Below, in pieces: positions 19,057 through 27,118 of a stretch of DNA of 64,000 nt. The translations under genes were made by a program, and so were the position numbers. The DNA is taken from the NCBI GenBank assembly GCA_003612395.1, contig RAYQ01000017.1:59198-123197 (forward strand), written 5' to 3'. The notes beneath the pieces were generated by a model. It was not told the origin of the DNA. It ran no database searches and saw only the letters and a list, made by a program, of their open reading frames with translations. Position 1 is the first letter of the stretch, and each line of letters starts with the position of its first letter. Origin of the DNA: Parablautia intestinalis (lineage in GTDB: Bacteria > Bacillota > Clostridia > Lachnospirales > Lachnospiraceae).

Positions 19057-19109
19057 TTTAACATAAGGGCAGTTCGCGGAGCGCATGAGCCGCTATCTGT
19101 GTCTTGGCT

Positions 19110-19234
19110 CAAATTTGCGGGCTGTTGGAAGCATGGGGGTTAGATTGAAAAATCGGCCTGTCGGCCGATTTTATCAATCACAAATTTGTGCTTAACGCCC
19201 AAATTTGCGGGCTGTTGGAAGCGTGGGGGATTAG
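19110..19234 (+). repeat. Duplicated leader segment flanking a terminator-like hairpin, upstream of yqfD
   Basis: CAAATTTGCGGGCTGTTGG plus GAAGCRTGGGGG and TTAG occurs at 19110-19143 and again at 19200-19234, the second copy ending just before the yqfD ATG. Between them is a perfect 10-bp hairpin, AAAATCGGCC-TGTC-GGCCGATTTT (19149-19172). The second copy can form CAAATTTG/CAAATTTG with an 11-base loop. Confidence 0.6.
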
Positions 19235-19235
19235 T

Positions 19236-20486
19236 ATGATACAGGTCATTCGTTTTATGAAAGGTTACCTGCTCATAAAGGTTTCAGGTTTTTCACCGGA
19301 AAGATTCATGAACCTTTGCAGTAATCACAATATATTTCTCTGGGATATCGAAAATTACGGGGAATATTATATGATGAAAATCAGCCTGAAGGGATTTTAC
19401 CAGATTAAGGGCATTACAAGAAAAACGGGAACCAGGGTAGTCATAACAAAGCGTTATGGACTACCCTTTCTTTCGCCGCGGATGTGGAGGCGCCGGATAT
19501 TTCTTGCAGGACTTTTGGGCAGTCTTTTCTTCTGGATGTGGATGTCAAGGTATATCTGGGCCATTGAGGTGGAAGGAAATTATTATGTGACTACAGATAT
19601 TTTTCAGGATTTTTTATATGAAAATGGCTTTCAGGTGGGGATGAAAAAGGATGATGTGGTTATTGAACAGCTGGAAAAAAATATCAGAAGTGAGTTTGAT
19701 ATTGTCACATGGACATCCGCCCGTATAGACGGTACGAGACTGCTTATTCAGGTTAAAGAAAATGATTTGATTTCGGTGCAGGATAAGGCGCCTGAGAAGG
19801 CGCAGGAAGGGGAAGGGATTGATCTGGTAGCCGGAAAGGAAGGTGAGGTTGTCAGTATTGTGACCCGCAGCGGCACGCCAAAGGTGAGCGCAGGGGACAT
19901 GGTCAAAGAAGGCGATGTGCTGGTGGAAGGCGGCATACCCATCATGAATGAGGACGGAACGGTAAGGAAATACGAGTATTGCAGGGCAGATGCCGACATT
20001 TTGCTGCGGTGTGTTTACCGGCTGACAGAGGATATAGACGAAAAGTATGAACAAAAGCAGTATACGGGAAAAGAAAAGAAGCGTCCTTTTGTCATGGTGG
20101 GGACCAAAAAGGTGAATATACCGGATTTTGGAGGAGAATATGAAGAATTTGATGTCGTGGAGGAAAAAGACCAGCTTAAGCTGTTTGAAAACTACTATTT
20201 ACCATTATATTTTGGGTGCGACCACATTAGAGAATATGTGACAGAGGAAAAAATATACAAGAAAGAGGAAGTAAAAGGGCTGTTTGAAGAAAAAATAAAA
20301 AAATTTATAGAAAGTTTACAGGAAAAGGGGGTTCAAATTATAGAAAAAAATGTTACAATAAATAAAGTTTCCGGTGTATGGAAAATGAAGGTTGATTTTC
20401 TTGCTGTGGAAAAGACAGGGACAGAAAAGAAAACAGGACTGATGCAGATAGAGGAAGGTACCGTACCGGAAGAAAATCAGGAATAG
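19236..20486 (+). CDS. yqfD: Sporulation protein YqfD
   Basis: 416 residues from the ATG at 19236 (MIQVIRFMKGYLLIKVSGFS); the open frame upstream from 19188 runs through a repeated leader and is rejected. A single membrane helix near residues 88-108 (FLAGLLGSLFFWMWMSRYIWA) separates a small N-terminal domain from a large extracytoplasmic region (IEVEGNYYVTTDIFQ, VTWTSARIDGTRLLI). YqfD is needed for efficient sporulation and follows yqfC in sporulating Firmicutes. The gene is 18 bases from phoH, and the group is probably an operon. Confidence 0.9.
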   Translation: MIQVIRFMKGYLLIKVSGFSPERFMNLCSNHNIFLWDIENYGEYYMMKISLKGFYQIKGITRKTGTRVVITKRYGLPFLSPRMWRRRIFLAGLLGSLFFWMWMSRYIWAIEVEGNYYVTTDIFQDFLYENGFQVGMKKDDVVIEQLEKNIRSEFDIVTWTSARIDGTRLLIQVKENDLISVQDKAPEKAQEGEGIDLVAGKEGEVVSIVTRSGTPKVSAGDMVKEGDVLVEGGIPIMNEDGTVRKYEYCRADADILLRCVYRLTEDIDEKYEQKQYTGKEKKRPFVMVGTKKVNIPDFGGEYEEFDVVEEKDQLKLFENYYLPLYFGCDHIREYVTEEKIYKKEEVKGLFEEKIKKFIESLQEKGVQIIEKNVTINKVSGVWKMKVDFLAVEKTGTEKKTGLMQIEEGTVPEENQE

Positions 20487-20504
20487 TAATTTAGAGGTGT
20501 GTAG

Positions 20505-21551
20505 ATGGAAGAAGTCTCTGAAATAGTTCAGGTGCCGGCAGAGGATGAGCAAAATGTTTTCGGTCAGTTTGACAGCCATATAAAGAAGCTGGAGAGACAG
20601 CTTCAGGTGTCTATTGTGGATCGAAACGGCAAAGTGCGCATCAGCGGCAGCAGAACGCATGTAAACAGGGCTAAGGCAATTATTCGTGAACTGACAGAAT
20701 TTTCAATGAGGGGTAATATAATCCAGGAGCAAAATGTGGATTATGCAATTGCAATGAATATGGAAGACAATGATGATGTTTTACTTAAAATAGATAAAGA
20801 CTGTATCTGCCATACGGTCTCGGGCAAGCCGGTAAAGCCCAAGACCTTAGGCCAGAAGGGGTATGTGGATGCAATCAGGGATAATATGATTGTGTTTGGC
20901 TTAGGGCCTGCCGGAACAGGCAAAACCTATCTGGCTATGGCTATGGCAATAACCGCATTTAAGAATCAGGAAGTGGAGAGAATTATCCTTACAAGGCCGG
21001 CTATTGAAGCTGGTGAAAAGCTGGGGTTTCTGCCCGGGGATCTGCAAAGTAAAGTGGATCCTTATCTGAGGCCTTTATATGATGCACTTCATCAGATTAT
21101 GGGAGCGGAAAACTTCATGAAAAATATGGAAAAGGGGCTGATTGAAGTGGCGCCCCTTGCCTATATGAGAGGACGTACCCTTGATAATGCCTATATTATT
21201 TTGGATGAAGCGCAGAATACCACTCCGGCCCAGATGAAAATGTTTCTCACAAGAATCGGCTTTGGCTCTAAGGTAATTATAACCGGTGATACTTCCCAGA
21301 AGGATTTGGCGCCCGGCGTATCTTCAGGTCTTGATGTGGCGCTGAAGGTGCTTCATAATATTGAGGGTATTGCATTTTGTAAGATGACAAGCCGTGATGT
21401 GGTGAGACATCCTCTGGTACAGAAGATTGTGAAGGCATACGAGGATTATGAAAATAATCCCAGGAATCATTCTGTGAATTATTCTTCTGATAAAGAAAAC
21501 GGCAGGAGGAAACGGGGAGGCAGAGGGACAGGCTATGACAGGAAAAAGTAA
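20505..21551 (+). CDS. phoH: PhoH-family ATPase
   Basis: 348 residues. An N-terminal KH-like segment (VSIVDRNGKVRISGSRTHV, about 35-65) precedes the P-loop NTPase with Walker A GPAGTGKT (about 134-141) and Walker B ILDEAQNTT (about 232-240). The tail RGGRGTGYDRKK is basic. PhoH proteins are linked to RNA metabolism and usually lie next to ybeY, which follows one gene later. The last 17 bases overlap the start of the HD gene. Confidence 0.93.
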   Translation: MEEVSEIVQVPAEDEQNVFGQFDSHIKKLERQLQVSIVDRNGKVRISGSRTHVNRAKAIIRELTEFSMRGNIIQEQNVDYAIAMNMEDNDDVLLKIDKDCICHTVSGKPVKPKTLGQKGYVDAIRDNMIVFGLGPAGTGKTYLAMAMAITAFKNQEVERIILTRPAIEAGEKLGFLPGDLQSKVDPYLRPLYDALHQIMGAENFMKNMEKGLIEVAPLAYMRGRTLDNAYIILDEAQNTTPAQMKMFLTRIGFGSKVIITGDTSQKDLAPGVSSGLDVALKVLHNIEGIAFCKMTSRDVVRHPLVQKIVKAYEDYENNPRNHSVNYSSDKENGRRKRGGRGTGYDRKK

Positions 21552-22764
21552 AAAGGAGCAAAAGGTCTATGAGCCCTCTGGCAGGAAACAGGGCGCAGGA
21601 GCGCTTCAGGCGGGTATTTTTTTTCTGACAGTTGTCGGAAGTGTTTTCGCTGCATTTTTATATCAAAAACCGGTTCAGGAGATCGCTGGGATTGGAATTT
21701 TATCCGGTGTTGGGGCTGGGGTTATTTGGTTTTTGCTGGGAAAAGCCGGCGAGGATGGGGATTATTTACATGGCAATGCCGGAAACTTAAAAAGATTTGT
21801 GTTTTATTATGTGATTTCCTTTGTGGGAAGCGTTTTGTTTCCATTGCTTCCGGCAGGGGGATGGCCCTATCAGGTAATCTTCATCGGACTTATGCTCTTT
21901 AGCAATCAGATTACAGGGCTTTGTGCAGGCTGCCAGCTGCTGATGGTATCGGTTTTACTGCAGGGGGCAGGAAGCGGGACGTTTTTTATTTATTTAATCA
22001 GCGGCCTGGTGGGGATTGCAGTGTTCACGGCAATGGATGAGGCCTTTAAAATCTGGACGCCGATGCTGATTTCTCTGGTGATACAGATGGTATGTCTCTG
22101 CCTTCAGGAAGTTTTATTTGCCAACGAGGTATTTTCCTTTCATATGTTTTTTATACCGGAGATTAATATCCTGGTTAATTTTGTTTTGCTGACCATCCTG
22201 CTCAAAGTTTTTAAAAGCCTTGTGATGGGGCGGGGACAGGATCGGTATGGAGACATAAATGATCCTGAACATCCTCTTTTGCTGGAACTGATGGCTGGTT
22301 CCAGAGATGAATATTTCCATGCGGTTCATACGGCATATTTGTGTGAAAAGACGGCTAAAAGGCTGGAGCTTGACTATGCGCTTGTAAAGGCCTGCGGCTA
22401 CTATCACAGAATTGGCATTATCAGAGGGGAAAACAGCTGGGAAAGAACAAGGGAAATTTTACAGGCAAACAATTTCCCCCAGAATGTTCAGGATATTCTG
22501 CAGGAATACCTGGACGAACGCAAAAAAATTGTATCAAAGGAAACGGTTGTACTTTTTTTCTGTGATACAGTTATTTCATCTATCGGCTATTTGTTTTCCA
22601 AGGATGCCCGGATTGATTTGGATTATTATCAGATTATCAGCGCCATACTGGATAAAAAGATAGAGAGCGGCGTTATCTCCTTAAGCAATATCTCCTTCAG
22701 GGAGATTGAAGAAATAAAAACTATACTGGCAGAGGAAAAAAATTATTATGACTTCCTGCGTTGA
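21535..22764 (+). CDS. PgpH/YqfF-like membrane HD protein with a degenerate HD site
   Basis: 409 residues. About seven membrane helices occupy residues 22-230, with no large extracellular 7TMR-HDED domain ahead of them. The HD domain starts at INDPEHPLLLELM (about 240). The motif expected as YYHDIGK is YYHRIGI, with R292 in place of the metal-binding aspartate. The following EHHGTS-like histidines are absent, replaced by LQEYLDERKK. A first-shell His (FHAVH, 262-265) and an aspartate (FFCDTVISS) persist. The locus is that of pgpH, a c-di-AMP phosphodiesterase, between phoH and ybeY. Hydrolytic activity is unlikely; a sensor or scaffold role is possible. Confidence 0.82.
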   Translation: MTGKSKKEQKVYEPSGRKQGAGALQAGIFFLTVVGSVFAAFLYQKPVQEIAGIGILSGVGAGVIWFLLGKAGEDGDYLHGNAGNLKRFVFYYVISFVGSVLFPLLPAGGWPYQVIFIGLMLFSNQITGLCAGCQLLMVSVLLQGAGSGTFFIYLISGLVGIAVFTAMDEAFKIWTPMLISLVIQMVCLCLQEVLFANEVFSFHMFFIPEINILVNFVLLTILLKVFKSLVMGRGQDRYGDINDPEHPLLLELMAGSRDEYFHAVHTAYLCEKTAKRLELDYALVKACGYYHRIGIIRGENSWERTREILQANNFPQNVQDILQEYLDERKKIVSKETVVLFFCDTVISSIGYLFSKDARIDLDYYQIISAILDKKIESGVISLSNISFREIEEIKTILAEEKNYYDFLR

Positions 22765-23254
22765 AAACGAAACGAATGTTACATTTGATTTTGATGTAAA
22801 GAATATATTGGATCTTATTATGGAGCAGGTGCTTTCAGAGGAAAATTGTCCCTATGAGGCTCAGGTAAATCTCCTGCTGACGGATAATGAGGGAATTCAT
22901 GAATTTAACAGAATGTACAGGCAGGTGGATTCCCCTACAGATGTGCTTTCTTTTCCTATGATTGACTTTGAGAAGGAGGCGGACTTTTCCATTGTTGAGC
23001 GGCAGGAAGCGGATTATTTTGAACCGGACAGCGGGGAGCTTCTTTTGGGAGATATCATCATTTCCGTGGAAAAAGTGACAGAGCAGGCGCTTAAATACGG
23101 GCATTCCCAGAAAAGAGAGTTTGCTTTTCTTTTGGCTCACAGTATGCTGCATCTGTGTGGGTACGACCACCTGACAGGCGGGGAAGCCGGTGTGATGGAA
23201 GAGAAGCAGGAGAAGGTACTGGCGGCACTGGGAATTACAAGAGATGTGGATTAG
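22748..23254 (+). CDS. ybeY: rRNA maturation endoribonuclease YbeY
   Basis: 168 residues. The zinc site HxxxHxxxxxH is complete in AHSMLHLCGYDH (H131, H135, H141). TDVLSFP and LLGDIIIS are the other hallmarks. YbeY acts in 16S rRNA 3'-end processing and 70S quality control. Its start overlaps the upstream HD gene by 17 bases. In Bacillus dgkA, cdd and era follow; here a flippase gene does instead. Confidence 0.95.
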   Translation: MTSCVENETNVTFDFDVKNILDLIMEQVLSEENCPYEAQVNLLLTDNEGIHEFNRMYRQVDSPTDVLSFPMIDFEKEADFSIVERQEADYFEPDSGELLLGDIIISVEKVTEQALKYGHSQKREFAFLLAHSMLHLCGYDHLTGGEAGVMEEKQEKVLAALGITRDVD

Positions 23255-23286
23255 GCTTAAGGTTAAGGCAGGAGAAGACAGATATT

Positions 23287-24915
23287 ATGAAGATACCAGC
23301 GAGAAAATCAAGAAAGGATTACTATACGGCAGTTGTATGGCTTGCGCTTATAGGAACGCTGATTTTCAGGATTCCCTTAGGGCGCATAATAGGCGATAAA
23401 GGAATTGCCTGCTTTGGACTGTCAAATGAAATTTATCTGGCTGTGGCCGGGGCATTTTCCTTTGGACTATCGGAAGCGGCTGCGGCTCATGTCAGATACC
23501 GTGTCAGAAGGTCACAGTTTAAAAGCGCGGGGAAGGTTTTGGGAAATGCTCTGTGTATAGGAGGTGCGATTGGCCTTATACTTAGTTTTGCCGCAGGGGT
23601 TGGAGGACAGAAAATTGCAGAGAAGGTTTTTCATGCGCCCCTTGCCGCAATGTCAGTCGGAGTGATGGCTCCTGCAATGTTTTTTTTCGTATTAACCGGA
23701 GTTTTCAGAGGATATTTCCAGGGAAATGGTTCTAAGCTTCCTGCAATGCATTCGGAGATTCTGCATGTGGTATTTCTATTTCTGGGAGGATTGTCCGGCG
23801 CTTCCATTTTGCACAAATATGGACAGAAGGTTTCAGCTCTTTTGCAAAATGATGACTATGCGGCCGCTTATGGAGCCATGGGAGCGTCTCTTGGACTGCT
23901 TGCAGCATCGGTTTTTTGTTTTCTGCATGTGCTTATTTTATACTTCATTTTCAGGAGAAATATGAATAAGCAGGGAAGCAGGGAACTGCAAAAGACACAG
24001 GATTCAGGTATTCGGATTCTATATACGCTTATAGGAACGGAAACGGTTTATGGTTTGTACTACCTGTGTTTTCATATACTGCCCCTGTTAGATCAGTATT
24101 TACTTTTTGTTTCCGATAAAGAGCAGAGCGCATTTGCGGCCTGGTGGGGAGCATATTACGGCAGGTGCTTGGTAGTCACAGGTATCGTATGCGGGGTAAT
24201 GCAGATGGTGTGTCTTGCACCGGTAAAGCGTATTGCGGCAGGTATGGAGAGGGGCGATCAGCTCCTGGCAAAAGAAAAGCTGGGGGTTTTAATACACCAG
24301 TGTGCGGTAATTTCCATGCCTGCGGCGGCGTTTGTAGCTGTATTGGCAGAAAGCATTTTAGATTTACTGTTTAAGGGGAACAATCACCAGACAGCCATAT
24401 GGGTACAGATATGGTGCCCTGCCATTATACTTCAAATTTTTGCATCTGTTTTTATGGAAATCTTTTTATATGGAAGAAAAGTAAAGATTGCTGTTTCGAT
24501 CGGGGCAATAGCTCTGGCGCTGCATGGCGGATGTGCATTTTTACTTTTAAAGACAGTAAAGGCGGGTATGCTGGCAATCGTGATTGCTGTCATCTTATTT
24601 TATGGGACCGCAGCTGTTCTGGGCTTTTTGGCGGTGAGCCGCCTTTACCAATATCGTCAGGAATGGATTAGAACTTTCGGGGTCACCTTCCTGTCATCTG
24701 CTGTTGCGGCTCTGGCGGCGCTGTTGCTTAACAAAGTTTTAACGCCTTTAGCGGGAGCGGCTATATCGCTTGTGATATGTATTTTAATGGGCGCAGCCAT
24801 CTATATGGTGCTTTTGGTGGTGCTGCGGGCCTTTGAAAGCGGTGAACTGGAGGAAATGGCAGGAGGGAGACTTCTGATACTGCTGGCTGAACTACTTCAT
24901 TTTTCGATTGAATAA
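23287..24915 (+). CDS. MATE/MurJ-superfamily flippase, SpoVB-like
   Basis: 542 residues from the ATG at 23287; the frame is open upstream inside ybeY but in the wrong context. GGAGAAG precedes the start. About 12-14 hydrophobic segments span the protein. N-terminal GRIIGDKGIACFGLSNEIYLA and FFFVLTGVFRGYFQGNGSKLPA are typical of the SpoVB/polysaccharide-export branch. Such proteins flip lipid-linked precursors for peptidoglycan or spore cortex. The sporulation neighbourhood favours a spore or wall function, but the substrate cannot be read from the sequence. Confidence 0.85.
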   Translation: MKIPARKSRKDYYTAVVWLALIGTLIFRIPLGRIIGDKGIACFGLSNEIYLAVAGAFSFGLSEAAAAHVRYRVRRSQFKSAGKVLGNALCIGGAIGLILSFAAGVGGQKIAEKVFHAPLAAMSVGVMAPAMFFFVLTGVFRGYFQGNGSKLPAMHSEILHVVFLFLGGLSGASILHKYGQKVSALLQNDDYAAAYGAMGASLGLLAASVFCFLHVLILYFIFRRNMNKQGSRELQKTQDSGIRILYTLIGTETVYGLYYLCFHILPLLDQYLLFVSDKEQSAFAAWWGAYYGRCLVVTGIVCGVMQMVCLAPVKRIAAGMERGDQLLAKEKLGVLIHQCAVISMPAAAFVAVLAESILDLLFKGNNHQTAIWVQIWCPAIILQIFASVFMEIFLYGRKVKIAVSIGAIALALHGGCAFLLLKTVKAGMLAIVIAVILFYGTAAVLGFLAVSRLYQYRQEWIRTFGVTFLSSAVAALAALLLNKVLTPLAGAAISLVICILMGAAIYMVLLVVLRAFESGELEEMAGGRLLILLAELLHFSIE

Positions 24916-24970
24916 ATTTACATTTTTTGACTGATACTGATTAGAAAGAAATAGTAAAGGTGTATATGCT

Positions 24971-25696
24971 ATGAAATTTGTAAAACGTATCAGTTTGTTT
25001 TTCATTTATCCAATCAGTATGTTTTCTCTAGGGTTTGCCTCTAACATGGTTCTTATGGAGTATTTTTATCCCGGCAGGGGAAATGGAAATATACAGATTA
25101 AGGCAGCAGCAGAGGAGGGACCGGAAAAGGATACAGGAGAAAATACAGGCGGCTTTATGGAAGGCTTTACAGGGGAATCTGCAAAAGGCCTTGCGGAAGG
25201 AGCGTCAGGCCAGCCAAAGGAGGGCATGGTAGAGGTATCTCTCCATGACGAACCTATTGTAACAGCAAATACACAGTATGTGATCTTAAAATATAATACG
25301 GCCACTGGGGAAACAGTGGAAGAAGAGGAGGCCGCGCCTGACAAGTTTATGGGGCTTAACCGGGACAAGCTGGTAATGGAGATTCAGGAGTACAACCAAA
25401 ACCCGTCTTTAACAGATTTAGAGCAGGATTTTTCCTTTATGGAACTTGTATCCTTTTCTCCGGCCAGAGTAGTGGTAAGAAAAAGTTATGATCCGCCTGT
25501 GTGGGATGACGGCTTTTTCCTGGTTAATGAAAACCATTATGTGGTTGTATACGACAGAAGTCTTACAAATATTTTTATGGATACGGATATTCTGGTGGAG
25601 AATCTGCCGGAGAGCCTGCAAAAGGAGATTTTATCCATGAAATTTGTAGATGATGAAAAAGAATTGTATAATTTTCTTGAGTCTTATTCGAGTTAA
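24971..25696 (+). CDS. BofC-like exported protein (tentative)
   Basis: 241 residues. A signal anchor (about 6-30, ISLFFIYPISMFSLGFASNMV) precedes a Gly/Glu-rich linker (about 38-90). The C-terminal domain holds EVSLHDEPIVTANTQYVILK and, near the end, DGFFLVNENHYVVVYDRS and TDILVENLPESLQKEIL. That last region resembles the BofC C-terminal domain, which in Bacillus acts in forespore-to-mother-cell signalling of sigma-K. The match is from memory of the motif and is moderate. A -35-like TTGACT lies at 24928-24933, but the -10 is poor. Confidence 0.55.
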   Translation: MKFVKRISLFFIYPISMFSLGFASNMVLMEYFYPGRGNGNIQIKAAAEEGPEKDTGENTGGFMEGFTGESAKGLAEGASGQPKEGMVEVSLHDEPIVTANTQYVILKYNTATGETVEEEEAAPDKFMGLNRDKLVMEIQEYNQNPSLTDLEQDFSFMELVSFSPARVVVRKSYDPPVWDDGFFLVNENHYVVVYDRSLTNIFMDTDILVENLPESLQKEILSMKFVDDEKELYNFLESYSS

Positions 25697-25812
25697 TTAT
25701 ATTATATAAGTAGAAGAATATTACAAAGTCCGGATGAATTGTTACAATTCGTTTCAGAGGATATGCGTTTTGCAAACAGGTTTATTAAACAAAAGAAATG
25801 AGGAGGATTATA

Positions 25813-27105
25813 ATGCAAAACAAAACGAAAATAGCAGTGATTGGAGCAGGAGCCTCAGGAATGATGGCGGCCGTTACTGCGGCAAAGTATGAAGCAGAAG
25901 TAACCTTATTTGAAAAAAACGAGAGGGTGGGCAAAAAGATTCTTGCCACAGGAAATGGAAAATGTAATCTTGGAAATACGGAATTTTCCATGGACCAGTA
26001 TTATTGTGAGGATAAGGAAAAGCTTCGCAAAATGTTCGGAATATTTTCTGTGTGGGATGCCATTACATTTTTTGAAGATACAGGGCTGATGGTAAAAGAG
26101 AAAAACGGATATCTGTATCCGTATTCGGAACAGGCGTCTTCTGTTTTGGATGTTCTGCGCATGGAGCTTGACAGGGCAGAAGTGAAGCTTATGACGGAGG
26201 CGGAGATTGTCTGCGCCGATAAGAATGCGGAAGGTATGTTCATCATAAAGGATACAAAGGGAAACAGCTGTTTATTTGATAAGGTTATCATCGCCTGCGG
26301 AAGTCCTGCCGGCCTTAAAAAAGGAGAAGGTATGACCGGCTATAAGCTGGCGGAGGAATTTGGGCATCAGGTGAAGGATGTGGCTGCGGGGCTTGTGCAG
26401 TTAAAGAGTGACGAGACTTTTATAAAAGGTCTTTCCGGCGTCAGATGCCAGGCTAAAGTTACTCTTTTGATAAACGGACTAAAGGCAGACGATGAGGAAG
26501 GAGAGCTGCAATTTACCGATTACGGGATTTCAGGCATTCCTGTTTTTCAAATGAGCCGTCAGGTCTCTTATGCGCTTAAGGAAGGAAAGGATGTATCCGT
26601 GCTGGTGGATTTTTATCCGGATCAGCCTGATAATGCACTTTCCTGTATGAGCAGATTAAGATACAAAGGGCAGTCTCATAAGACACTGGAAAATTATTTC
26701 ACCGGAACCTTAAATAAGAAAATTAATATGGTTATGATTAAGCAGGCCGGGCTTAAGCCGGATATGCCGGCCGGGAAAGCCGGATATGAAAAAATTTGGG
26801 AAATTACCCAAAAGTGCAAAGAATTTCCTGTTCATATCAGTGGTGTCAATTCAATGGAAAATGCTCAGGTATGTGCAGGCGGTGTCAGCTTTGAACAGGT
26901 AAACACCGAATTGGAATCGGAGATTGTAAATGGTCTTTACTTTGCAGGAGAGATAGTGGATGTGGATGGAAAATGCGGCGGCTACAATCTGCAATGGGCT
27001 TGGAGCAGCGGTTACATAGCAGGCAGGAATGCAGCAGGGAGTTCTACCAGAGAAATGATAGATAATGAGCATTACTGGCCGGATGGACCGGATATGGACA
27101 AATAG
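25813..27105 (+). CDS. HI0933/YhiN-family FAD-binding protein (aminoacetone oxidase family)
   Basis: 430 residues from the ATG at 25813, which has GAGGAGG directly upstream (25799-25805); the ATG at 25798 overlaps that site and is rejected. FAD-binding GAGASGMMAAVTAA is at the N-terminus, followed by VGKKILATGNGKCNL, a family signature. The C-terminus has YFAGEIVDVDGKCGGYNLQWAWSSG. Members are flavoproteins with uncertain physiological substrates. The 3' end leads straight into a second flavoprotein, 13 bases downstream. Confidence 0.9.
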   Translation: MQNKTKIAVIGAGASGMMAAVTAAKYEAEVTLFEKNERVGKKILATGNGKCNLGNTEFSMDQYYCEDKEKLRKMFGIFSVWDAITFFEDTGLMVKEKNGYLYPYSEQASSVLDVLRMELDRAEVKLMTEAEIVCADKNAEGMFIIKDTKGNSCLFDKVIIACGSPAGLKKGEGMTGYKLAEEFGHQVKDVAAGLVQLKSDETFIKGLSGVRCQAKVTLLINGLKADDEEGELQFTDYGISGIPVFQMSRQVSYALKEGKDVSVLVDFYPDQPDNALSCMSRLRYKGQSHKTLENYFTGTLNKKINMVMIKQAGLKPDMPAGKAGYEKIWEITQKCKEFPVHISGVNSMENAQVCAGGVSFEQVNTELESEIVNGLYFAGEIVDVDGKCGGYNLQWAWSSGYIAGRNAAGSSTREMIDNEHYWPDGPDMDK

Positions 27106-27118
27106 AAGGTTCGCAAAA

